Below, piece after piece: positions 22,901 through 34,900 of a stretch of 64,000 nucleotides of DNA. Numbering within the stretch: position 1 is the stretch's first letter; each line of letters starts with the position of its first letter. The stretch is from Mesostigma viride (lineage: Eukaryota; Streptophyta; Mesostigmatophyceae; Mesostigmatales; Mesostigmataceae): assembly GCA_009746045.1 (NCBI GenBank), contig RPFO01002028.1, forward strand, positions 93,426 through 157,425. The letters run 5' to 3'. The notes under the pieces were generated by a model that did not search any database, was not told the origin of the DNA, and saw nothing but the letters and a program-made list of their open reading frames with translations. The position numbers were made by a program, and so were the translations under genes.

Positions 22901-25900
22901 ACTCGCTCACGGAGCAGAGTGCGCAGTCCAAGGGGTGAGCGCGGATGCACGCTTGTGCGCGCCTGGGATGAGTGCAACCCCATGTATTAAGAAGGGTTTA
23001 GTAGCTTGTGTGCATGTGTGTGTGCGTGTGTGTGTGAGTGAGTGTGTGTGCATCCACAGGGGTGGCTAAGTCCAGGGGTACGTGTGTGTCTGCGCTGGTA
23101 GTCTCTTATTGACAGGGTTATGGACATGCAAGCAGAGACTTCGACTTCAGAGGCTCAAAACACATGCTGGCAGGTCGTTGCGTGCGTGCCAGGTGGCCAT
23201 GCGCCACGGCTCCCCCTTGCCAGTGGGAAGGGCAGCTGAGAGGGTTGTCCGATGGAGAGAGCTGCCCGCTGGTCCTTGAAAGCTTGTTTGTGCCATGGGT
23301 GCTAGTCTGCCGCCCGTGGTTGAAATACTTGGCGGGGGCACTGGGCGATTGCGTTGCCGTTAGAGGACCTGCTGCTGTGCTGCTGGATGGGGGCCATCGG
23401 ATAAGATATTAGTAACAAAATTCTTCCCCGTGCATGCTGGGTGGACCCCTGCGCGTGGGATGTTGTTGCACCCCTTTGCATGGCTGCCAGCAAGCGCCAT
23501 CTCAATGTCTGCCCCTGTTGTTGCCACCTCCTCTCCTCGCGGCCTCTGTGCTGCGCACGCGTGCGCGGGAGGATGTGTAGGTTTGCCTGCCTCCCACATG
23601 CATTAGTTTGCTCACTGGAACGCATGTCCACCCTGTGATGCATCGCACATATGCTGTAATGGGCTGGACACACTGCCGTGTGGCATCTATGCTGTGCTAA
23701 ACTACGTCGCGTGTGGCAGCATCCTGGAGGAGACCGGGCAGCGCTTCAAGGCCGACACCGAGGCCCTTAAGCAACAGCTGGCGCTGCTCCAGAAGAGGGA
23801 GCGGCAGGCAGCCGTCAACGCGCAGACACTCGCCCGCGAGCTGGAAGGTGGGGTCGGGGGCCTGGTAGTCACGGTGACAGGTGCCAGTGGATGATTGTGG
23901 GCAAACGGAGCAGGGGATGTTTGACCTTGACATGGTGTGTGGCGGCCATTGTTCTTGACTCTGCCAATGGCAATGGGACCAGAGAGTTGTAACGTAGGGT
24001 TGGCATGTCCGGGACTTTCTGGCGCTAAAATGTGCTGGTTCAAGTTGGGTAGCTGGTTATACAAGGTCCCCCCGAAATTTCATGATTTCTGAGAAATGAT
24101 CGCCTGTTCATTTCTTGATGGCGGTAACCAGGATTACTTAATTGTTTTTCTGGTCAATTATATCCTCTTCACATCGATGCAGTGTTTGCCAGACTCCATC
24201 GGCTAGAGTTTCCTTGTCCTAGCCCAAATGCCAGTTCACCGATCCACCTGTGCTGCGCCCTCATCTGCTCCAAAACCCTCTTGCTACGCGCTTGCATGCC
24301 CAGCCACACATTCATGTGCTCGCCATACTTCTCCCTCTGCTCTCCTCTCACCCTTTGCCCTGCATTCCTTACCCCCCTTGTTGGCGGTACTCACCCCCCA
24401 GCCCTGAGGGAGCAACACGGCAGCGCCTCGCGCGAGCTGACCACCGCGCGGCAGGACACCAATGAGATGGTGCAGGTGGGTACACACGTCACGCATGCGT
24501 ATGTTTCAGTACTAGTAGCTAGCTACACATCGCGCCTGATGCCAACGAGATGGTGCAGGCGGGTGCTGGCGCACATCACACACACATACTCTAGTAGCAG
24601 TATATAGATTATCTCCTCGCGCATGATGCCAAAAAGAAGTTGCAGGTGGATGCACACACAGATCACACAACACACAACGCACGAGGGGTTGGGCACGGGA
24701 GGGCCCTCGAGCTCCTAAGTTGGGCACGCATTAGATTAACCCTTGAAAGTAATGGATGGCACACATGAATCATGTAAAGTAAGGAGGGCAGTGGGGCCGG
24801 CAGTGGCGGGATGACGGGCTGGTGGGTACCTTGCTCTGTTGTGGGTGGATGTGCGCATGCGTGAGGTATCCAGGTCGTTCATTGGCAGATCTTTGGAAAG
24901 ACGGCGGACTGCCATGCAGCAGGAAGGATACGTGTGTGTTTAAGGGGCTCTACCATCATGTTGGGTGGTGAAAGGGATGAAGCTGTAAAGCAGCCTTGTC
25001 TGTAACTCTGGCTGCTATCAGACCTCTTGTCCGCGCCTCGTGCAGCGGGCTGTGTGTTGGGCACCACCCCACCCTGGCCTCCCATGGCAGGTATATTGGG
25101 CCAGACTGTCCATTTTTCAAGAGGCCATGTTGCAATGCTCGCCATAAAGCATAGATTGCTCAATGTCTCGGCGTCATTCCCATCATATACCTGGCATGTG
25201 AAGCAATGGATCGCTTTCTTACCATCCATCAACCCCTCCCTCCTCCCCCCCTTTGCCGATCTTTTAGATCTACTTACCATCCATCAAACTCTCCCTCGTC
25301 CCCCCCCCTTTTGCCGACCCATTACTCAACGAGAGGCAGGCGGTCTCGCGCATGGAGGCGCAGCTGGCTGCCTACCAGCAGAAGGACGCCGAGGTCTACC
25401 AGCGGCTCAAAGAGGCCATGGAGATGGTGCGTGCGGCAGCAGCCAACGCCGGCATGTTGCCTTGCGTATCCACTCCCTGCCTAGCTTCCTACGAGGTGCT
25501 CATGCCTGCCACATTGTTTGTTGTCCACACCCCATTCCTGCATGACCGGGCGGCATGGGATGTCAGCGCAAGCAGCCCCAGTAAACAGTCCGCCAACAGT
25601 TCAACAACAGTGCTAAGGCCACACAAGTACGCTTGGGGCCCAACGGCCTACAGCATAACACAAGTGGCCTGTGACTGCTTGTCAAGCAGCCTGTGAGTGG
25701 TCGCCCTGGGCAGAGCGCGCGGGCATTGCATTCATGCACCTTTGTGACGTCTCTTGCAACACCACATCTCTTGCAACAGCACAGGTGTCGAACTCGCTCA
25801 CACCATCTCTAATTTATCCTGATGGCACTTGTTACCTTGATACCACCCTCTGCTCTCCCCCTGCCATTGCTCCCCATCATGCCCCATCATGTGTTGTGCG

Positions 25901-28900
25901 GTGGCAGGCGGAGGATGCCAAGCTGGCGCGCGACGAGCTGCTGATGCGTGAGCGCCACCTGGAGAACGAGGTGGCCTCGCTGCGAGACAAGCTCAAGGTA
26001 AGGGATGCGTGTGTCGGTAGATTGAGATAGCGTGGCTGTGCTCAACATGCCAACTCTCCTTGGAATTAGTTTTCCCTGGTAAATCCCCATGCCATGACCA
26101 TTTTTTATCTGTGAAGGCCTCAGGCTCGGAGATATCCCTTCAGTGTACACACCTGCAGTGGTCTTAGTCATTGCGACCTCCTGCCAGTATGATAGCAGCT
26201 CCATGTGCACATGCATGGTGGTTTTATCCCTGCCAGTGCCTGCCAGGCAAGCTAGGGGCTGTTCCCATTCGCGTACGTGCACCCCATGAGTATTTGCCAT
26301 TATGACCCTGCTCAGCAAGACACGTATTCACGGTCCTGCTATTCTGTTCTATGTGCCATCCTAGCAATCTGATGGGGACATCTACTATTGTACGTTTTTA
26401 TCACTTGCATTTGTACCGTGTGTCACCTGCTTTACCGCCGCCTTGGCATAAATAGCCGGCACCTGCGAATCATTGAGAGAGGGGAAACTCCGCAAGCGCA
26501 CGCAGAGCACCCTTCAGCGTGCCGGTGGCTGACCGTGGTCTGATTGCGTGCTGGTCGTGGGTGCGGTTGCCTTTGTTCTGGCAGACGCACTACAAGGAGA
26601 TCAAGGAGCAGTACCGGCAAGAGATGGCCAGGTGAGGCACCTGGCAGGGAGCGTGCCAACGAGGGACATGTGCCTGGGGCCCAGACCATCATGGCGAATC
26701 CTGTTGTATGCTGGCATATCCCAAGTGTTTGGCTGCACAATCCTCGCGCTCACGTGCAGCCCAGCGCTGAATGGCGAATCTTCATTCAGTGGCTTTTCTC
26801 CTTATGTGCATAGGTTCTAGGTAATGCTTCTGCTTCTCCTTCCATTTCTACAACGAGTGACCTGGCGTCTAATGCCCCATCGAGCAGACTACTGTCAGAC
26901 GTGTCGTGATTCGGGAGGGACACACCGTGAGGAGGCGAGTGCCAGGTGTGGGGTTTCGCTGTTGATGCACACGAGCCCATCTCATCACGCTGTCCCCTCT
27001 TCGTCCTCGTCCTCTCCTGTTCTTTATTCTCTGCACTCTTGCCTTGTTCTTCTTCCCCCGGCCGCCGCAGCCAACAAGCCAAGGCGGACAAGGCGGTGAC
27101 GTCGCTCACGGCAGAGCTGCACATGATGGAAGGTGAGGGAGAGAGAGATGCCATGTGGTTGAACGTGAGGAGTGCAATGCCTAGTGATTAAGACACATTT
27201 AATGAAGGCAAGGCGACCATGACTTGTCTGATGATGGTGAGGCAGATCAGATGAAGGGAAACGAGCGGTCGAGCGCTGCTATGGAATAGCGTGTCGTGAC
27301 CCCATAGGGCAGGGGACGTGTCGTGACCACACGGCCGAATTTAATAGCAATTGCACGACCCGAGAATGGGTAGGAAGGAGGACATAATAAGACAGGTGAG
27401 AGCTGAGAGCTGTTTCATCAGAGACAGAGGTGGGATGGGTGGTAGGAGCTTGTGGGCTGGTTGGGATCAGTGGGATGCTTGTTGCGAGAGCTGCATTCCA
27501 GCAAGAGGGGAGTGGTGGCGGGATCCACTCATGTTGGTGACCATAGGATTTAGGGGGAGGAATTCCTGGAAAATAGAGGAAGGGGAAGGGCTCCCTCGCT
27601 CTCACTGCTGTGCCTCCACCACTCGTCAGCCCGACTGCTGTTGTGTATGGGCAGCAGCATCGGCGAAAATTGGGCCCACAACTTCAGCTGCAACTTCAGC
27701 AACCAGAAAGTCTTGTGGGAGTTCCTGGCAATGTCTCCGCGTGGTGTATGTCAACCATTTATGCTTGGGTAGGCAGAGGGTAACTGTAAACCAACATACA
27801 TGTAATTGCCCAGTTTCAAATAAGCTTGCAGCCAGTGGATTGGATTGCAAGACACCGTGGTTCCTGCTGTAATTGAGGTTGTTGTGGACCCTCAACCTTG
27901 TATGGGGGTACGACTGTGCCCTCATGTCTGCTTCTGCTGTCCAACGCGTGTTCATACGTGCTCGCACAGCCACCAACGCGGAGCTTAAGCTGGTGGCCGA
28001 AAAGGCACTCCGCGACCAACGGTGGGTAGATGGGAATGAGTGAGGAATGGCACGTCAGGTGGCAGCACAGGTGTCATGTTTTTAATCCATTACCCTGTTG
28101 CTGGTTGGCATGTGATGCAGGGCATCTTTGCTGCTGCTTGATCGACTTTGCCTTCATCCCTTTGACCGCTTGACAAACACTGTTGCCCATGGCTGCGATG
28201 GCATCTGTCACCATGGCGCTTACATCCAGCTGTGTTGAATTGGGTAAGCACGCCCGTGTGGAAGCATACCCTGGCACAGCTGCACGTCGCAGGAAGATTC
28301 CTTGTTGACTGATGGCACACAAGCCGGTGGCTTGAGTTTCCCTGCTGGCACACTGGGCCCGAGGTCAGCATGGGAAGAGTCAGGATGGATTACCAGCTGA
28401 TGTCATCCCCCATCGCTCATGGCGGCCTCTTCGTTGCCGCTAGGATGGATACGCCGCATGCCCCACGTTCGCGGCATCTCGTGGCAGCGTGCACATCATA
28501 GTGCCTCGGTGTAGTGTATGGCTGTCTTGGGGCGGCTGGATATAGCACACCCTGTGCTGGGCTGCATGGAAGGTGCCCTGTTGACACCGCCTTAGATGCC
28601 TGTAGATGCCTGCATGCATGGCTCACCAGTGATTAGGATCCACTGGCGATTCACCAATGTGTCTGTTTTACGTTTGTCTGGTTATCAGCTATGGCATCCG
28701 CAAGCCATGCGCATGCAATCCAGCAATCAAATGAGGAAGCCATGGCAGAGCTACCTCCAACTGATGCTACACTTGTCAGGATAATTATAACTCACCTGCA
28801 GTGGCCCTCCGGACATGTGCCGCACCGCATGACCCGCCCCCCACCCTCAGCGCGGCTGATGTGGAATTGGAGCACCTGCGCGCAACGCTGGCCGCATTCG

Positions 28901-31900
28901 GGGCCAGCGGGGCCGCGCAGCGCAACGCCGCTGCCACAGGCGTCACCTTGGCAGGCCCGGGCCTAGGACGGGGGTTGGCGGGTCTGCAGGGTGTGCCTGA
29001 GCCGCGCCCGACGACGCTGGAGGGGCCTTCCTCTGCATCACAAGCGAGGAGGATACAGGTACCTCGTCATGAGATATTTCATATTGGAGGATACAGGGAC
29101 CTCTTCGCGTTATGTTGGAAATAGGAGGATGCAGGTACCTCACCATGCCTTGCTAAGGCATGCCCTGAGAGCCAGCTAGGGTGTGCATTGTCCCGGCTCA
29201 ATAGTACCCTCTTTAGCTGTATGCGGCTCGGTAGATCACCGGCAGTTCATTTGTCAGGTAGCTCATGGGAGCGGTCAGGAGTCCTCGTCACCTCACATCC
29301 CATGTCGTTGATATGGCAGCTCCCGTGTCACTGCCATACTGGCGGTCATGGTTTTCATGTACTACATGGTTTGCCTGCATGCTTGCATGCCTCACTTGAG
29401 ACTGCATGGCCTCCAAGGGCAGGGCATGTCTGAAGCGGCTGATTGCGCGCCTGCGCAGGGTGCCTGTGTACATCAGGCACAGTATCCCAACAAAAGGGAT
29501 GAGTTTGTCCGCTTGGCTTCCTTTGGCAGGTCGTTGTCATGACCATGCAACAACATCACTTTGCAGGCACACACTCTTGGCATGTTGTAGTTTGTGAGCT
29601 CACGATCATATTATGATTAACTTCCGGAAGTCTCAAAGGGGGAGGGGCGGCCGCAGGAGACAGTTCCGACTAGTATTGTGGAGTGGGTACTGTGGACCAG
29701 AGGCAGTACTGTGGACAGGGGGCAGTACTATGGACTGTGGGCAGCGCGGCGCCACTGGAATGGTGGTCAGGCAGCTGGCGCGCGCCACCCCAAGCCGGCT
29801 GGTACTAAGTGTTGCGGCTGGGCAACAACCAGGCCTCTTTGCAGCTCCCCCCCTCCCCCCCCCCCTCACTACAAGGTCCAAAATCCAGGTCTTCATGACT
29901 GGCCCGGGTCCACATGACTGGATAAGTGATGTTCCGGCCCGTGGTGGGTGGCCCAGTTAGATTAGAGACCGCTGGGTACCCTTAGATTCTTAGGATGACA
30001 CTGGCTTTGATGCGAACCTTCCACACAGTTGTAATCAAACGGTGTTCTCTGGCAGCCCCTCACTCCAGTGGACAGAAGCAATAATTGGATCCCGACACGC
30101 ATCTTGTGAAAGATGGTCCCAACGTTGGTCCCACCACCCCACATGCCAGTCTTCTCTGCCTGCCAACCACTAGCATGGGCGGGGTGTGATGGGAGGAGAT
30201 TAGAGGTGAACTTTTCCAACGTGGCCTGCCTGCTTGTGTGCTTCCATCACCCCTTGCAGGAGCTCGAGCGTGCATTGGATGAGGAGCAGGACAAGCAGAA
30301 GAGGTGAGGCAAAAAACGGTGTGGGCCAGGGGCCCTGGGTGAATCGCGGGAGAAACAGCATCTGAAGGCATGCACCGTAAGAGGGGAGCAGCGGGAGCCA
30401 GAGCGCAGGATAGCTCTTTCGTGGGTTGTAAAATGATGAACGTTTTTTTTCAGCTGTGGTAGTGTAGACAACAGTGCAAAGAGGGTGCTGGCTGGCAGAA
30501 TCCCCTTGCAGCGTGGCTGGAAGGTATGGCAGTTGTGCAGAAGCATGTGGCCGTCACGGAGCAGGCACCTACATCCCACACAAAGCCTAGGCCAACGTAC
30601 AGCGATCATCTGCAGCATTTGTTGTGATGATCATGGGTTGTGAGAATGCGTGGCGCCATCCCATGCGCGCAGGGATGAGGAACGTTCCTGCTTTGCCCGG
30701 GGAGCTGCTTCGATGCATCCCTGGGGCTCATCTGGCAGCCAGAGAACAATCCATGGCGGTCCAATGATTTACGCCACCTTTCCTGCCTCCTACGTGCGCC
30801 AGCCATGCTCTAAGTGTATCATCGCCACGTACTCATGCGCTGCTCGCTGCCTCCGTCCCATGTAGGCAGCCACCGCGATCATCTCCACTTCATCCCCCTC
30901 ACTTTGCCCCCCTCTGACCCTCGCGTCATGTGCCTCCCCCTGTGCCCCTCCCCCTTCTCCCCCCCCTCCCAGTGTGTCTCTAAGCTGTCAACGCAAGCTG
31001 AATGAATGGGAGCGCGAACGCAACTCCCTGGTCACCACGCTTACCGACATACGCAACCGCGCACAGGTAAGAGCGCAGCGGGCCAACAGGTGCGACACCA
31101 TGCATCTGCAGCGGGGTGCAACTTACAGCCATGCTGGCATATTACTGTCGGAATGTCCTCGCTGGCATATTACTGTCGGAATATCCTCGCTGGCATATTA
31201 CTGTCGGAATATCCTCGCTGGCATATTACTGTGGGAATGTCCTCAGAGCACCTCGCCATGAATCCAAGGTTTTTTCTCCAGTACAACTTTCTTCTAGAAG
31301 GAATCTCTGTAGCAAGGAAAACGGGTGGCCAGCCTACCAAGGCATTAGACATTGGCTGTCCTGTTGCGTGCCTGCCTCCTTAGTCTGCCCCGTGAAAAGC
31401 AAGAATGAGTCCACCAAGCCACAATGCGCACAGCTTTCAGTTTGTTTTTCCGGGGGGGGGCGGGGGGCAGGGGGCGGGGGGGGGGGCGGGGCGGGGGGGG
31501 GCGCGGGGGGGGTGTACTCGGCGTGATGGCATGATGGGGAGCACGTGCTTTGGTTAGCATTCAAGGCAGGTGCATGTGGCAGAAAGGCCCTGCACTCAAA
31601 TACAAGGCGAGCCGTGTGCCAGCAGGACTTGTCTGGGTTGCACAGGGCTGGCATCATGTCATGCTTCGCCACCCCTTCTCTTGCGCTGGCCTGATTGCCC
31701 CTGAACGTGTACCAACGCTCTTGGCCGTGTGTCATCATCCTCTTGCATCCGCTTTGGACCACACACCCTGCCCCTATATGTCTCCCCTCCTTGTGGGCGA
31801 GCAGCGCGCAGAGATTGAAGTCGTCGAGCGGCGCAAGCAGTGTGTGCAGCTTAAGGTGAGGGGACGGGTGGGGTGGTCGGTGGGGATATGAGGACCTGTA

Positions 31901-34900
31901 GAGGGAGCGATACGGGGAGGGATATCCCGCCTTGCCTGCAGTGCACTTTGGTAGGGGACAGCTGTACAAGGGAGAGGAGAGCGTGATGCAAGGTTTGTGG
32001 ATGTTGTGGGTGGCACATACCTCAGTGGTCTAAATGGCGCCAAATGCTATGCGAACTGACCTCACAAGCTTCTATTTGCTGTATTCTGGCTCGCAAACTC
32101 ATGGCGCGCAGCAGGCATCCATCGCTTAGTGACGCTTTGGTTGATGCCATTCGGTTGGTGGCGAAGCATGGGACAGATCGCTGGGCGCCGATGCCACAAT
32201 CAGATTCTCCCTGCGGGCTACCCTGCTTGGCCACCGCCAAGGTTCATGCTCACTGTGGCACGAGCTGGCCATCCCGGTACTTGCATCCGCATTACCCGTG
32301 GCATATGCATCGTGAATCTACCTCCGATGGTCTGCGTGCCCTTGTTGGCACCCACATCATGCATGGCATGCTTGCGTTCCCACCCACATCACGCACGGCA
32401 TGCCCCTCACCGCTGGCGCAGGCATCGGGTGACGAACTTCAACGAGTCAACCGCGCGCTGCAGAGGGCCAAGGTGAGTCTTCTTGCGATGTAAGCTTGAC
32501 CATACACATGCAACACTCCAGTAAGGTTAGGTCTCCAGCAAGATTGCTTGGGGTAGCCCCCACCCCTTTACTAGTCTGTTACAGGGCATGCTACATAAAA
32601 GAACTTTGCCACAGGGACCGTAAATGATGCCACAGTGCCCGTGTCCATGCGTTTTGTGCCTGAGCAAGGTCCCACTGTGTGCCAACAGGCCCCTATTTCT
32701 CAAGGAACGTATACTTCTGGTGTGGGTTTTCTGCGCCAATGGGCCACTAGTCAGCAAGCTAAGGGCAAGTGGCAGCTGCCATCTTGTTCCTGCACCCGGG
32801 GCTGCATGCCAAGCTTGGCTGCTGCATAGGTGAGGTGTAGAGTAGCCAAGTGATGGGGGAGGGGGGACTGCCAGCATCCCGACACCAGGACTCCAATGAC
32901 AGCCCGGGGGGATAAAAATGACGATGGCATCTCCTCAATCGCCCTTCAACGCCATCCACCCCCTGGTCCTCCAAGGCCGCACCGTGAGGGATCTACCTCG
33001 GTTGCTGCAGCGTGCGCTGCTCATCCAAGGTCATCGCAGCCCTTCACTGCTGTTCATCCCATCGCACTTGTATTTACATGTACTGCTTGAGCATGCGGTG
33101 GAGCCGATCAGGGAACAGGTTGGGCGAATCCATGGTTGCAGCCACTGGTTTTGACATGCCTGCACTTGTGGCTGATGTGGTTGGATATGCCACCTTCACC
33201 CCCCCCACCCCCCCACGGCAGAGTTTGGCTGAGAAGGAGGCCAAGGTCAACTACAAGCGGATGGAGGCCGAGTACGGGAACCAGGTAACGCGGGCAGACA
33301 CTGGACATGCACACGCTTGGCATGGACGCGATGGTTTTGCACCTCCATTCCACGCCTCAGTCGATTGCTTGGACCATAATGTTCTCACCATCTGCCCTCA
33401 TGAAGGATGTGTTATGTAAGCGTACTTGGGAACAATCGTCTGGCCAGTGGCTTGCTAGGAATGCTGCATTGACAGCGTGCTTTTCATGCAGTCTGTCAGT
33501 GCAGCAAGTCACCCTGAGGGATACCCTGCAGTTTGCAACCAAGACCGCTGGTTTTTTACTGCTTGTTTGTGAATGCTGTACATCGTCACGATGAATACGC
33601 CAGCTTTCCATTTCTCCTGTCGAGCCTGCTCTACACCTGCATTCCCACGCTCAGCCACACATTCATTCACCTGCACAGGGCTCCTCCCTCCCCCCACCCA
33701 CCCCACACACACCCCACACACACTCAATGCCTCGATTTTACCCCACCATGGTTGATTGCCCCCAGGTGCGTGTGTTGGAGGACAAGCTGGAACATGCGGT
33801 GTCGCTCTACAACCGATCGTCCGATGACGCCGAGGGGATCGTGCGCGCTCGCGACGAGCTGGTGGCCAAGTGGTGAGCAAGGAGGGGGAAGCCAAGTGGT
33901 GAGCAAGGAGGGGGAAGCCAAGTGGTGAGCAAGGAGGGGGAAGCCAAGTGGTGAGCAAGGAGGGGGAAGCCAAGTGGTGAGCAAGGAGGGGGAAGCCAAG
34001 TGGTGAGCAAGGAGGGGGAAGCCAAGTGGTGAGCAAGGAGGGGGAAGCCAAGTGGTGAGCAAGGAGGGGGAAGCCAAGTGGTGAGCAAGGAGGGGGAAGC
34101 CAAGTGGTGAGCAAGGAGGGGGAAGCCAAGTGGTGAGCAAGGAGGGGGAAGCCAAGTGGTGAGCAAGGAGGGGGAAGCCAAGTGGTGAGCAAGGAGGGGG
34201 AAGCCAAGTGGTGAGCAAGGAGGGGGAAGCCAAGTGGTGAGCAAGGAGGGGGAAGCCAAGTGGTGAGCAAGGAGGGGGAAGCCAAGTGGTGAGCAAGGAG
34301 GGGGAAGCCAAGTGGTGAGCAAGGAGGGGGAAGCCAAGTGGTGAGCAAGGAGGGGGAAGCCAAGTGGTGAGCAAGGAGGGGGAAGCCAAGTGGTGAGCAA
34401 GGAGGGGGAAGCCAAGTGGTGAGCAAGGAGGGGGAAGCCAAGTGGTGAGCAAGGAGGGGGAAGCCAAGTGGTGAGCAAGGAGGGGGAAGCCAAGTGGTGA
34501 GCAAGGAGGGGGAAGCCAAGTGGTGAGCAAGGAGGGGGAAGCCAAGTGGTGAGCAAGGGGGGGGAAGCCAAGTGGTGAGCAAGGAGGGGGAAGGGGAGAG
34601 TGCCAAAGGGGGGTTACAAGGCAGGGCAGGGTGGTGGAGGATGGGTGGAGTGGCTCTCGAGTAGATGCTGCACATATTCAGACAGGCAGGATATGATATG
34701 GCTGTATACTCAAGAGGATGATGGGTGGGATGGCAGGTATAGGTGGCGTGCCATGCCTCCCAGCGCCTTTCCCGTCTATACGTGCTTGCCCCACGGTCAC
34801 ATATGTCTTCCAGCATACATATTCCCCCGCTCTTTTGTCGACTACAGGCATAGCTCAATGAGGCTGGCTGCCGGCTCTGACCGGGCTAGCTAGGCAGCAG

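Noticed and set aside
33509-34858. 449-codon minus-strand frame rich in Leu-Ala-His-His repeats
   Set aside because: It is the complement of the 26-bp minisatellite. The period cycles all three frames, so it stays open by repetition only.
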